Shown here: positions 11,760 through 22,429 of the stretch, piece after piece
How positions within the stretch are numbered: the first letter of the stretch is position 1
Layout: the number at the start of each line of letters is the position of its first letter
Assembly (NCBI RefSeq): GCF_000003815.2
Contig: NC_049983.1
Coordinates: forward strand, 10,136,750-10,200,749
Length of the DNA: 64,000 nt
Direction of reading: 5' to 3'
Source of the DNA: Branchiostoma floridae
Taxonomy: Eukaryota > Chordata > Leptocardii > Amphioxiformes > Branchiostomatidae
Notes under the pieces: model-generated
Database searches by the model: none
Told to the model about the DNA's origin: nothing
What the model saw: only the letters and a program-made list of their open reading frames with translations
Program-made: the position numbers and the translations under genes

Positions 11760-12400
11760 TTTGAGTAAAAGAACATTTCAGTCACTAAAGTTCAAAATTG
11801 TTCAAACATTTCAAAATGAAAGTTTAAACATGTTTGAACCTTTTTATATTTGTTGGAACATTTGGGAAAGTAATGATATCAATATCTCTTTATTTAGAAC
11901 AATTTTCAAACATCTATGTGTTTTTGTTATTGTTCCAACATGTTCCAACATTTTGTGTCATTTTTTCCCTCCATAAAAACTTGTATTGACCCCATAAACA
12001 AAGCTGCTAAGCTTGGTCCTTTGTTTGGCTCTTGTATTTTTAGACTTTCTTTAGTATACACTGGTGAGTCTTTTGTGAGGAGGTGGCAGACAGACATAAT
12101 TTCCCCTGCACTTGGCAGGGATGTGTGAATTGCCCTCTTCCCAGCCCACTGACCCAGTTTCATCATATTGTTTCCATGTTCGAACATGTGATCACAAATG
12201 ATGCATCTATGTTGGAACAGTTTAGAAACTAACAGAAATAATGTATTTGATGTTAGAAATGTTTCTAACATGTTTGAATACTATAGAAACATTTAGAACG
12301 TCATATAGATGTTGTAAATAGTTCTAAACAGTTACTTATCACAGTTAGATTGTTACAAAGATTTCCAAATTGTTAGAACAAAAGGCAAGAAACACCCTCT
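11760..12400. repeat. Degenerate short-motif repeat field (GTTCAAACATTT / GTTCTAAC)
   Basis: Many spaced variants of TGTTCAAACATTT, TGTTCCAACA and GTTAGAAACATTT occur on both strands through this stretch. This is more than expected by chance in AT-rich DNA. The motif is partly self-complementary. No gene is evident. Confidence 0.55.
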
Positions 12401-12564
12401 CGGTAATATGGAATCGACTCTATCGCACGCTTGCAATTTTATTTGTTGTTTTTTTAACCTTTGTTTATCTTGGAAAATCTTAAATAGGCCTGCATTGAGG
12501 TTATGAGGGTAAGGGTGAGACAACTTACCCGGTAAACCGCCTTAAGGCGTAAACACAGCGTTTG

Positions 12565-12593
12565 CGTGTGTGTGTGTGTGTGTGTGTATGTGT

Positions 12594-12667
<74 letters not shown>
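12565..12667 (+). repeat. (GT)n microsatellite with TATG interruptions
   Basis: A GT run broken by two GTATGTG interruptions near 12587 and 12598, followed by a long pure run. Confidence 0.97.
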
Positions 12668-12669
<2 letters not shown>

Positions 12670-13464
12670 AATACTCATTTCTATAAGCCGTACGTACGTG
12701 TGTATGTGTAGTCATCCCAGTATGACCTTTTACCAGATTGTGGTCGATATGTTTGCATATCACGAAAGTCAGAACTTGGGCAGACGCCCAACTTTGCGGT
12801 CGATGAGCTGTATTATTTACCAATGTTGAAAATGATTTGTCATTTCATTTGTCATTTGTTAAGCTCAGTGTGTTGTTTTTGATTATTCATATCTCGAAAA
12901 ATAGCACTTTTACCCTTATGAATACATGTATGTTAGTATTAAGAATGTAAAGTGACCGAGCAAGAGTTCTGAGAGTTGTATTTACTTTTCAAAACTTTTG
13001 ACGGGTAAAGAAAGATGCATCAAACCTGCAGATAAATTATTGGTTACAAATAGAAGACTATATATATAGTATACATTTACTAGTCGCAACGCATCCTGAC
13101 TCAAATGATGTCGAGGTCCATTTCATAGAAAGACTACATTATCATCATGACTATTACAGTAGAAGCAGTTTCATTGAACACTACAGTTGCAGAATATTTC
13201 GTGCAATTATCCGGGTGGGTCAACAAAGCGAAGCTTAAGTTATCCAGCTCTACCGCACCACCACGGGATTTGGGGATTCCGTGCGATTCACAGAAGCGTG
13301 CAGTAATCCGCTGTGCAGGATTCTCCTGTATTAGAAAACAAAAGTCAAAGCATTTATCTTGAAAAATCCTTCAATTCTAAAGCCTAACTTGTAACAAAGG
13401 ATTCAGAAAAAGAAATTTGACTTCGTACGTCGTATTCCGGTCTCTTCAAGTAGTTGGACCGACC
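12668..13464. other. Upstream region of sulfotransferase copy B
   Basis: No second gene seen. The end of this stretch must contain the 5' UTR of the plus-strand sulfotransferase. No convincing TATA box was found close to its ATG. Confidence 0.5.
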
Positions 13465-16400
13465 ATGCAGTGCATCCGATTGTCTCCCGCGCTCTTCTTC
13501 TTCATTGTGCTCGTGACATCTGTCTACTACTACTACATCCAGGTTTGTTGGCTCGTATCAATGTGTTTGTAAGGACTCTTGATATTTTTACATATCAAAA
13601 CATATGCCCCACCACCAAAGAAATGTAGGTGGGGAAAATTATCTACTCAAAGTTTTATTATAAGACAGAAGCAGGGTGTTTTCTATCAAAGTGATGGACA
13701 CCCTATGTGGCTCAACGTGAGGGCTTAAATTGCAATAATAGTAAAACGCTGTATTGTTTTCACTCCCGTCCATGGGAGCAGCCATTTTGTTTCTCAAGGG
13801 AACGGTGTATGATGGGAAGGGGTGTCGCCACTCTTATGTGTTAATTTTAACTTGGATTTTTATTAGTGTGTTGTTGTGGTCTTGTCGGAAATAAAGGGAC
13901 GACAGCCACAACGATGAATTTGTATCCTGTCTTATGCTGGATTGGTGGTATTCTATGTAATTTTCAAGTATTCAAATTTTGACATGTTATGTTCATAAGC
14001 GCTTTACATATTTTTAGAAAATAACATGTAGAAGGTTTGCTATGTCAGGTTTTTGTCTTTATCTTCATTGAATTCATTTTCTCGTGATGCAGTGATCTGT
14101 TTTACTGATGTTCTGATGAAGCCCAAATGTTTCTCTTAATAAGATGCACCATTTTCTACCCAAAATATCATCAATGATGACACTTAAGAAACAGTTGGGT
14201 GATCACCAAGCAACTCAAGCCATTCCGAGAGTCATAGATACCAACCTAACTCAGAGGGACATACAGGCGAGACCGTGGAATACGACTAGGATTGGTCAGG
14301 TAAGATCAGGGGACTTCTTACAACACAAGTATGATATTGATATGAATGTAAGAACTATACACAATATTGAATTTTCAGATTATGGCCACTCAACCCCTCA
14401 GCCAATGCTTGTAGTACTACGAAAAGTGTGACACCATTGAATTATTTGCACAAAATAGTGGCACATTTTTTCATAACATTTTTCGTTGTGCAACACTTTT
14501 TCTGTACCACTATTGGTACGGCGAACTATGGCAAAGCTGGGTTATGTACATTCGCAATCTGAGAAACGCACTCACATACACACACAGAAACACACAAACA
14601 CACACACACTCGCGCGTATATCATTTGACAATCGCATGTGCTAAAATGTATAGCAAAATCTATTGAACAACAATAGCACCAAAAATAGTCTATCTTACCT
14701 TTAGAACTACAAAATATTGTTTGTGAGATAAGTTATTCTCAATTTTGGAATCACTTTTGAGTTACATGTATACCGGACGATGAACAATGTCACGTCCCCC
14801 ATGTAGGTTCCGGTGAGTGTCCCACCTAAAGCCAAGCAGCAGGAACTCATGGAGATAGGGAATCCTCTGTTTAGCTCTGATGTATCAGAACCGTCGACGT
14901 CGAAAAGCAAGTAAGACTGTCATGTTTCTTCAAAGGCCAGTTGGCTGTAGCTTTAGTCTATACACCCTGGTCTGTTTATATTTCTAAGCCACCTGGGGTA
15001 TATACATACATGCACATGTGGATTCGTTTGTATAGTTTTTATTACATCATTATCTAGAGTTCCCTGACCTCATACCTTCGCCAAATGATCTTGACCTTAT
15101 CTGGTGTATTATGAGTGTTTCTTATTGATAATGTAAATTATGTCTCAATTTTCATGAATTATATAACATTAGAAATATTTTCCAACGAATTTTTTACCAA
15201 GGAGGATATTATAGCACTTCGCCATCAGTAATGCATTTGCGCAAAATGAGGTCTAATTTATCCACAAGAACAGGGCATGCAGCTGCCAACTTTGCGGTAG
15301 TACTAGAGCCTTCTAAAATACTTTTTTGAATATGATAAGGTTCTTGAAACACAACAGATGTAATACTCACTTCCAACTTTTCGGTGTCTATCAGACACCA
15401 TCATCAGGGTAGAATGGCTGGATCTACTTCTTACTGCTACTTATAGCCGATGTAGGTGGCGCTGCAGCAGTTAGAATGCCGTCCCAAACGTGACTAAGTT
15501 TGTATCCCCCCTCGCCTCTGTTCATAACCGGAGCTGATCCCGACAGCCTCCTTTATCCAGCAAGTTCGTCTGTTTTCCTCCCTATCAATGCTCTGGCCCC
15601 CTCGCAGGCTACTGCATAATTGTTTCTGTTGGAAGTGAGTACTACATTGGTTGTGTTTCAAGAACTATATTGTACCTGATGAAAATATTTAGATTTTGAC
15701 CGCTGATTTGTTCTCTTATTGTTCTGCGTTAGAAGTGAGTAGTCACGACATTGGATATGTTTCAACTTTCAAGAACCTTACTATATTGAGTATTTACCAA
15801 CCTGATGAAATTATTTACGAAGAATTTCTTTTCCTTCCTTGGCACCCTCCCAGTCTATTGCATAATTGTTTCTGTTGGAAGTGAGTACTACATTGGTTGT
15901 GTTTCAAGAACTATATTGTACCTAATGAAATTATTTACGGAGATTTTGACCGCTGATTTGTTCTCTTCTTGTTCTGCGTTAGAAGTGAGTCATTACTACA
16001 TTGGATATGTTTCAACTTTCAAGAACTTTAAATTACTATATTGAGTATCTACCAACCTGATGAAATTATTTACGAAGAATTTCTTTTCCTTCCTTGGCAC
16101 CCTCCCAGTCTATTGCATAATTGTTTCTGTTGGAAGTGAGTACTACATTGGTTGTGTTTCAAGAACCTGATGAAATTATTCACGGAATTTTTTTTTTACT
16201 TTCTTGTTCAGAAGAACGAATGACACATGTGAGCCACATTACAACGTGGCCTTTCTGAAGGTTCACAAGAGCGGGTCCACTACGGTTTCCTACGTGCTCT
16301 TCAGGCTCGGTCTCTATCGCGACTTGATTGTTGCTCTGCCGTCTAAAACAGAATGTGACATCATAGGGCACTTTGGAATCATACGGTAAGTTATTATTGT

Positions 16401-18325
16401 AACGTTCTATGACTAGTTAGGATTGTTTTGCATGTGATACATATAACAGCAAGCAGATTATTATTGGGCTGAGCATTTAACTTTGGAATAATGCTTTTGA
16501 CCGTTTACAGCTTAAAGGTACCTATCCGATGTTTTCATAAAAAAATCTCTGTTACACAACGGATTATAATAAACACAAAGAGGGGTCTTCACGCTTCATT
16601 GAAAATGAAAAAAATCTCGAGATTTTGTGGTAAATCTCAAGATTTTTCGAGACAAATTTGAGATTTGTGGAACAATCTTGAGCTTTTTTTATAACAATCT
16701 TAAGATCTTTCAGAAAGTCTCAAGGCTTTTTGAAATGATCTCAAGATGTTTTTCAGACAATTCAACTTACGAAATTTCTTGGCACATTTGCAAAGCAACT
16801 CGAGATTTTTCTAAACATCTCAAAATTGAGTCAAAACATCTCAAGATTTAACACAATATCTCAAGATCATTGGTATAAATCTCAAGATTTTTAAATTTTC
16901 AAAGAAGGGCCTCCGCTGGGGGTCATTATGATCCGTTAAGTACCAGAGAAGTTTCTGAAAAGTACAAAATTGCAAGAAGTAACCATTGTTATCATTAATT
17001 CTTGAACAATAAGTAGCTCGTCCGTGTAAATGGATGCCTGAATGCCCGTTGCCATGTTGTCACGTACAGAGATGACGACTTCGAACGTCTCCCTAGCGGA
17101 AAACGCTGGAACATCTTCGCCCACCACGCCATATACAACAGAACACGCTTTCACCAGCTGATGGCTCCAAATACAAGGTACACATGGGAATGTAACCTTT
17201 ATAGTGATGTAGATTGATACTTTATACAGAAAACTGTTGTACTGTATTGGCAAAGAGAATGGTAAATTTGTATTATTTGAATTACACTGATTTTTGGTGA
17301 TGACTGCAAATGTGTCTAGTGATTTTTTCGGGGGGGGGGGGGGGGGAGTACAAAAACAGTATGCATATGAAAATAAGACAGAAGAAACCCTGAGTCTTGC
17401 TCTCCAACGTAATTTTCAGACTGGCATACTCGCTATTTGTATAGTTTTCTCTACTATTTTCAGGTATGTTACCATTTTGAGACAGCCTTTAGAGCGCCTT
17501 CAGTCTGCTTTCCACTACTTCAAGCTTCAAACCAGATTTCCTGGGATGGAGAATGAAACGGCCAATGGAACAGCTCACGTCACAACCTACCTAAAGAACC
17601 CTAGTTTCTGGGACCCGCGTTTCAAGCCACCCGACAGCGAGATAGACAGAGAGAACTTCTGCTTTAGGAACTGTATGGCGCGTGATTTGGGACTTTTACG
17701 GAGGGACTATGACAACTCCACCGCCGTTAGAGAGTTCGTACACGGTATCGAAAACGATTTTACCACGGTGATGATCATGGAATACCTTCCGGCTTCCTTA
17801 GTCCTACTAAAACGACGCATGTGTTGGACTCTCTACGACATCATTTACAACACGCATCAAAGCAAGAAGTCAAAGTATACTCTCCAAGCAGACATCACAA
17901 AAACGATGGAAGAAAACTTCAACAAGCACAACTATGCGGATGTCGTGCTCTACGATCATTTCAAAAAGCTACTTTACAAACAGATAAAACAAGAAGGCGC
18001 TGACTTTTTAGAAGAGGTGAAGTATTTTGAACGCGTCAACGACCAAGTTTCTCGTTTCTGTGCCATGAATAAGATTTCTAAATGGACACTACGGAGGAAA
18101 ATGCCAATCGAAGAGAGCAAATGGAACGACGCTTTCGTTGTTGACAGATCATTTTGTTTACAACTTTACTTCCTGAGGCCGCACTGGGATTATGTATCGT
18201 GGTTGAAATATTATCTACGGCCTAGCACAGGACAAAAAAGAAACAGAATGTTGAAGTATTGTGGATCACCCATAAAACGGTCAAGAGCAGATGTTCAAAT
18301 AGTAAAAGAGTATATACGCGGGTGA
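13465..18325 (+). CDS. Galactose-3-O-sulfotransferase-like protein, copy B
   Basis: Second Gal3ST-type Golgi sulfotransferase, divergent from copy A. Exons: 13465-13542, 14144-14299, 14807-14910, 16212-16385, 17070-17177, 17464-18325. They total 1482 nt, giving 493 residues, with intron phases 0, 0, 2, 2, 2. The N-terminus is a membrane anchor (about residues 8-25, FFFIVLVTSVYYYY). The stem (27-113) is encoded by two exons, where copy A uses one. The 5'-phosphosulfate loop is LKVHKSGST (128-136) and the 3'-phosphate motif is ILRQPLERLQSAF (211-223). CFRNCMARDLG and LVLLKRRMCWTLY follow. The 174-nt and 108-nt exons have exactly the same lengths as in copy A. The C-terminus is about 45 residues longer and basic. 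The 156-nt exon is phase 0-0, so it could be skipped without a frameshift. Activity is likely, since both PAPS-binding motifs are intact; the acceptor is unknown. Confidence 0.87.
15605..16190 (+). repeat. About 250-bp tandem repeat in an intron of sulfotransferase copy B
   Basis: The block TGCATAATTGTTTCTGTTGG followed by AAGTGAGTACTACATTGG starts near 15613, 15861 and 16114, giving periods of about 248 and 253 bp. A second internal block (GCTGATTTGTTCTCTT...GCGTTAGAAGTGAGT) is present twice. Each unit carries a pyrimidine-rich tract ending in CAG and a GTGAGT site. Confidence 0.85.
16610..16900. repeat. Degenerate ATCTCAAGATTT repeat in an intron
   Basis: About a dozen spaced variants of the self-complementary core TCTTGAGATT / TCTCAAGATT occur at irregular 20-30-bp spacing in the intron between the 174-nt and 108-nt exons of copy B. 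Confidence 0.7.
17330..17346 (+). repeat. G homopolymer of 17
   Basis: Seventeen consecutive G in the last intron of copy B, about 115 bp before the acceptor of the final exon. It is prone to sequencing and replication slippage, so its length may be wrong in the assembly. Confidence 0.95.
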
Positions 18326-18547
18326 GAAAGTCGCATATATACTTTGGGCATTGCAGTTCAATGGGCTTCCAATGTGACCACTAGGACTGGTAACCGCACC
18401 ATCGGGAACTCGCAGCTATCTCTGCGGTGCTGCGAGTGTAGCCAGCCCGCCCAGTTCATTATCGCAGGCCGGGGGATTTTTTACTAGGTTTCATCGCTAG
18501 AGTAATACTAGAGTTCCACGACCTATATTATTTATCTATTTATTTGT

Positions 18548-18871
18548 TCAGCTGTATACATACAGCCAGGGCTGCTCAACTAGCCGTAGGCTATTGTCAA
18601 GGGCCAATGTACACAGTGACTTAATGTCAGATGGCAATGAGTTCCAGAGCATAATTGCTTGGTACAGGAAGGTACGTTTTCCACTGTTTGTTTTAGGTTT
18701 GGGTAGTCTAAAGTTGTTGGATACAGAAAATCTAGTATTGTACATGTGGGATGAATCAACTGGTATGAAGGAATTGTACACATTTTGTGGTTCGTGGCTA
18801 GTGAGGATTTTGAAGATGCAATGATGGTAATGATGGTAAACTGTGCATTTACCACAGTGGGATAACAGCAT
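18548..18871 (-). mobile_element. Fragment of a non-LTR retrotransposon (LINE) C-terminus
   Basis: A minus-strand frame encodes HMYNTRFSVSNNFRLPKPKT, then GKRTFLYQAIMLWNSLPSDI. This is the classic C-terminal tail of LINE reverse-transcriptase proteins (YNTR, then G-K-R-x-F, then W-N-S-L-P). The reverse-transcriptase core is absent, so this is a dead, 5'-truncated copy. Confidence 0.82.
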
Positions 18872-19349
18872 TTCTCATTAATTATGTCTTTTTTACGTAA
18901 TATTTACACAATATTTATCTAATAGTATCAACATTCTTCTCTTTCTCAGTTACAAATATCACATGTTGCCCTTTGTTGGAGCAAAGCGGATTTAGACAAT
19001 TTCCCCATTAATCATGCAAATAGGATTCACTTAAGCTATATATGTCTGCATACAAAATATCACGATGACCCGTTCGTCCCTCTTTCAAAGTCTAAACCGG
19101 CTCCTGCAGTTCCAAACCACTAGGGGGGCCATGCAAACATACACCACTTACTTTCTGCTCCTAGAGCTATCTACCACTCAAAAATCACGACCGCAGAGCT
19201 CGAGATATGAAACCCGAAATTTCCGCTGCAGTACCATAGAGAGCCGCTAGGGATCCAAAATATAACTGTTTCAGGGTCTCATGAAGACCCACCCGCGGAC
19301 TAAATATCAATACAATCCATCTAGCCATTCTGAAGTTATCTTGAGCAAC

Positions 19350-19350
<1 letters not shown>
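18870..19350 (+). repeat. Second long copy of the modular dispersed repeat
   Basis: Collinear with 7440-8000 through the CTCTTTCTCAGTTACA, AGAGCTATCTACCACTCAAA and GCTGCAGTACCATAGA blocks. It ends in the AAATATCAATACAATCCAT module directly before a CA microsatellite, as the 5462-5640 copy ends before a CATA tract. Confidence 0.7.
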
Positions 19351-19352
<2 letters not shown>

Positions 19353-19406
<54 letters not shown>

Positions 19407-19452
19407 AAACACACACACACACACACTCACACACACACACACACACATACAC

Positions 19453-19493
<41 letters not shown>
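19353..19493 (+). repeat. (CA)n microsatellite with interruptions
   Basis: CA runs interrupted by CTTAAA, CTCA and TACACTTA. Confidence 0.97.
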
Positions 19494-19497
<4 letters not shown>

Positions 19498-20125
19498 CTA
19501 TCGAAAACATCATTTTCAAGCAAATTCTGTGCTTTAGAGCCGTCTACCTCTGATATAACAAACATACAGTCACTATTCATGAATACATTCTGCTGACTTC
19601 AAAGCCTCTCTTCGTCAGTTCGTAACCAGAAGATGAAAGCTCCCCAAACATGCCATAGATTTTCTTACCGGCGCAGTAACAGTATGTAATCCGGAGTTGT
19701 TTCCACTCAAGCTTTATTAGTCTATAGCTAAGCTACAACTGATCATTATTCAACTTTTTTTTCAGCATGCAACACGCGTACGGAGAAGTACTGAAGTTGT
19801 GTTTGCTGAATTCTGTACCTAGATGCTTGTTGATTTTAACCATTAAGTAGTCATAGTGGTTATGTTTTCAGTAGCCGTTGTTTGTCTGTCTGGCTAGTGC
19901 TTGAAAGATAACTAAGAAACGGCTGGTTGGATTGGTTTAAATGTGTTGGTAGGGTGTGACAGAAACTAATAAAAGCCGGAATTTGGCCCCCTGGCAGCTT
20001 TCCTTGGTACTGCTGCGGAAATTCCGGTTCTGATATTTTTTCTTACAACAGGGCGCGGCACACAGGGCATGTATCATATACCACTCATACTCCCAGGAGT
20101 GTAACCTCACCCTTATACCCCATCT

Positions 20126-20559
20126 TAGGGCTGGGTATCGGTACAGCGTACCGGTACAAAACAGGTTTTTCTTATTGGACCGGTCCAGAAAAACCGGACC
20201 TGAAAAAATTAGGTGGACCGGATGTTGGACCGATTAGAAAATTAACAGATTATTTTATCAGGTATTTACACGTTTTTGGCGCTTGCGGATGGAAGGAAAT
20301 AAGAAGAGTGAAGTAGAGTAGAGTTTATATTAACTTCTACCAAGTTTTACAGCCAATCGTACATGTGCAGTTAGCGTTGTAGGATTTTAAAACGCCAGTG
20401 TAAGTCTAATACTCCACCAAACAGATTTCTTTGTAGTGAAATGGACCATTGGTATGAGTCATACTGAATCAGGTCCAGGTTCAGGTCCGGACCTGGACCT
20501 GATCCTTTGGACCTGAACCGGACCTGGACCTGAATTTTCTGTACCGGTACCCAGCCCTA
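20126..20559. mobile_element. Non-autonomous hAT-type transposon with 8-bp target duplication
   Basis: A 434-bp element with terminal inverted repeats starting TAGGGCTGGGTAYCGGTACA (one mismatch over about 21 bp). It is flanked by the direct repeat CCCCATCT at 20118-20125 and 20560-20567. An 8-bp duplication is the hallmark of hAT insertion. The interior is rich in GGACCTG/CCGGACC motifs and has no transposase frame, so it would need a transposase supplied from elsewhere. Confidence 0.9.
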
Positions 20560-20682
20560 CCCCATCTCCAAGCGTAAAACATTTATTAAGTCTGGATTCT
20601 AGAGTTGTCAACCTCTGATATAACAAAAGTGTAGTCACTCTTCATGACGACATCCTGTTATCATCAAAGCCTACCACTTATA

Positions 20683-20927
20683 CCACCTTTCCACTAGGAC
20701 GGCGCTCTTGCCGTGCTCTCTCTGAGACCTCAAATTCGCAGATCGCTCAACGAATTGTATAGAAAAGAAACGAATCTTTTACACTTTGTGTGTCTTTTAG
20801 TCTTCTCTTTCACATTTTTACGTTTTGTATCATACTATGATATACCTAGTGTGAAAGCGAAGATTACACATATCCTGTTTAGGTCGCAGTGAGAGCGCAG
20901 CACGATCGCCGTCTGGTGGAGAGGGGG
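20683..20927. mobile_element. Inverted-repeat MITE flanked by TATA
   Basis: A 245-bp element whose ends (left CCACCTTTCCACTAGGACGG, right CCGTCTGGTGGAGAGGGGG) are imperfect reverse complements over about 40 bp. It is flanked by TATA at 20679-20682 and 20928-20931. The related copy 1 of the local duplication lacks this insert and serves as an approximate empty site. No coding capacity. Confidence 0.8.
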
Positions 20928-21165
20928 TATAACAGAAGATGAAAGCTCCCCAAACATGCCATAGATTTTCTTACCGGCGCAGTAACAGCATGGAATCAGT
21001 AGTTAATCATTCCAGCATGAATAAAGCATATCACCAACGATTTTGTTATTTCCAAACAAGCTTTATTATAATAAGTCTGTAACTACGCTAAAACTGATGA
21101 TTATTCAACTTTGCTTTCAGCGTGGCAACACTGGGAGCTTAAGAATACTGATGTTGTGTTTGTAT

Positions 21166-22080
21166 AAATTACAACTGTTTCTACATGTTTGCTTCTTATA
21201 CCAGAAATACATGATGAGGTATATTTACGCACTAACTTTCGTTTTGTATTTATGGTTGACACGATATTTGTACCTTCGCCAAGGAGAATGTAATTTTGGT
21301 CTAAGTTTGTTCCCCTTGCGGAGCTTAAAGGGGCCAATTTTGTTCCAAAATTTAAAGGAGAATAGTTTTGTATTGAAATTGTATCTGTTTGCATATTTTC
21401 TATCAAACTGAGTGCAAAAATGCTGTTCCTAATGATATGTGATTTTATTAACGGGATTCTATTTCTTGCCTTTACTAATAGTCTTATAACAAATGTATCG
21501 TCATTGTATGAGCGCTACGTAGACATTTCGCATGAGATCATAAAATTAATACTACAGGATTTCTAATAATCATTACTCTGTGACGACGACGGAGGGTAAC
21601 CTCCGACGACAGATGTATTGTTGTTGTCCGATGTGATGAGTGTTTGCATCTGTATCTCTTTGTTCCATTCATATGTAGTTTGGTGTGTCGTCTGCACACA
21701 GTTGCGCGATGATGCATGTTTTTTTTTCGCGGTAAGTGTTTTTATAATTGATGTAAGAGTTTCAGAAATCACCCCTGTATTTTTGGTATTGTGGAATAGC
21801 CCATGTGGTTTGGGGGTTTCGTAATTAGCTAATCTCCAAGCAGATATGGGGTTATGTGTTCTCCATAGCCCCATGGAAAGAACTGCCGTCGCGGCTGCAG
21901 AGGGAACCCTAAACTGATGTCAGGCTGTAGCTTCCTAGCACATTACATTGATCAGTACCAGTGTTATAATAAACAAGTACATACTTTGTTCCGGTAAGCC
22001 AGTAATATTATGGCTACGTTTTCTTAACTGTTATGCTCTTCGTTATTTGTCTGTTTGGGACAGTCCATATCGTCGGCATA
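21166..22080. other. No gene recognised
   Basis: AT-rich. The open frames seen here have no splice context or recognisable motif. Confidence 0.5.
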
Positions 22081-22311
22081 TCACTTGCACTTGTGTCAAG
22101 CTTGCGTCACTGCGGGGTTCGTTCACTGCGTCACTGTTTTGTTTTTTTTTCCGCTTTTTTATCATTTAGATATTTCGTAGTACGTAAAAGTATGACTTAG
22201 TAGACGACAAAATGCACAAAAAGTCATAAAATTCGTTCTTTATCTTTTAAATTGTTGAGTACTGTATCTTTCGAACCCCGCAGTGACCCAAGCGTGACGC
22301 AAGTGCAGTGA
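22081..22311. mobile_element. Inverted-repeat MITE
   Basis: Left arm 22081-22121 and right arm 22271-22311 are reverse complements with about five differences. They share CTTGCGTCACTGCGGGGTTCG-like sequence, with TCACTGCGGGGTTCG perfect at the inner end. About 150 bp of AT-rich interior. No clear target duplication was identified. Confidence 0.75.
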
Positions 22312-22429
22312 GAGTGCACCTTTAGGTTGCCTTTAACAACACTCACTCATCACACCTCCAAATGTACCACAGACAAAGCCACAGAACAGGCAGAGACTGA
22401 GGGGTTACAACACATAGACAATTTATTAC

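Larger units (their letters stand above)
19545..21165 (+). repeat. Two copies of a local duplication, separated and split by transposons
   Basis: Copy 1 (about 19545-19830) and copy 2 (about 20600-21165) share CTCTGATATAACAAA, then AGAAGATGAAAGCTCCCCAA plus CATGCCATAGATTTTCTTAC, and later CAAGCTTTATTA...ATTATTCAACTTT. Copy 2 is interrupted by the inverted-repeat element at 20683-20927. The hAT-type element at 20126-20559 lies between the copies. Confidence 0.82.

Noticed and set aside
12001-12130. Coding exon in an open stretch near 12.0-12.1 kb
   Set aside because: It lies in the degenerate motif field, is open on both strands by chance and has no consistent splice sites.
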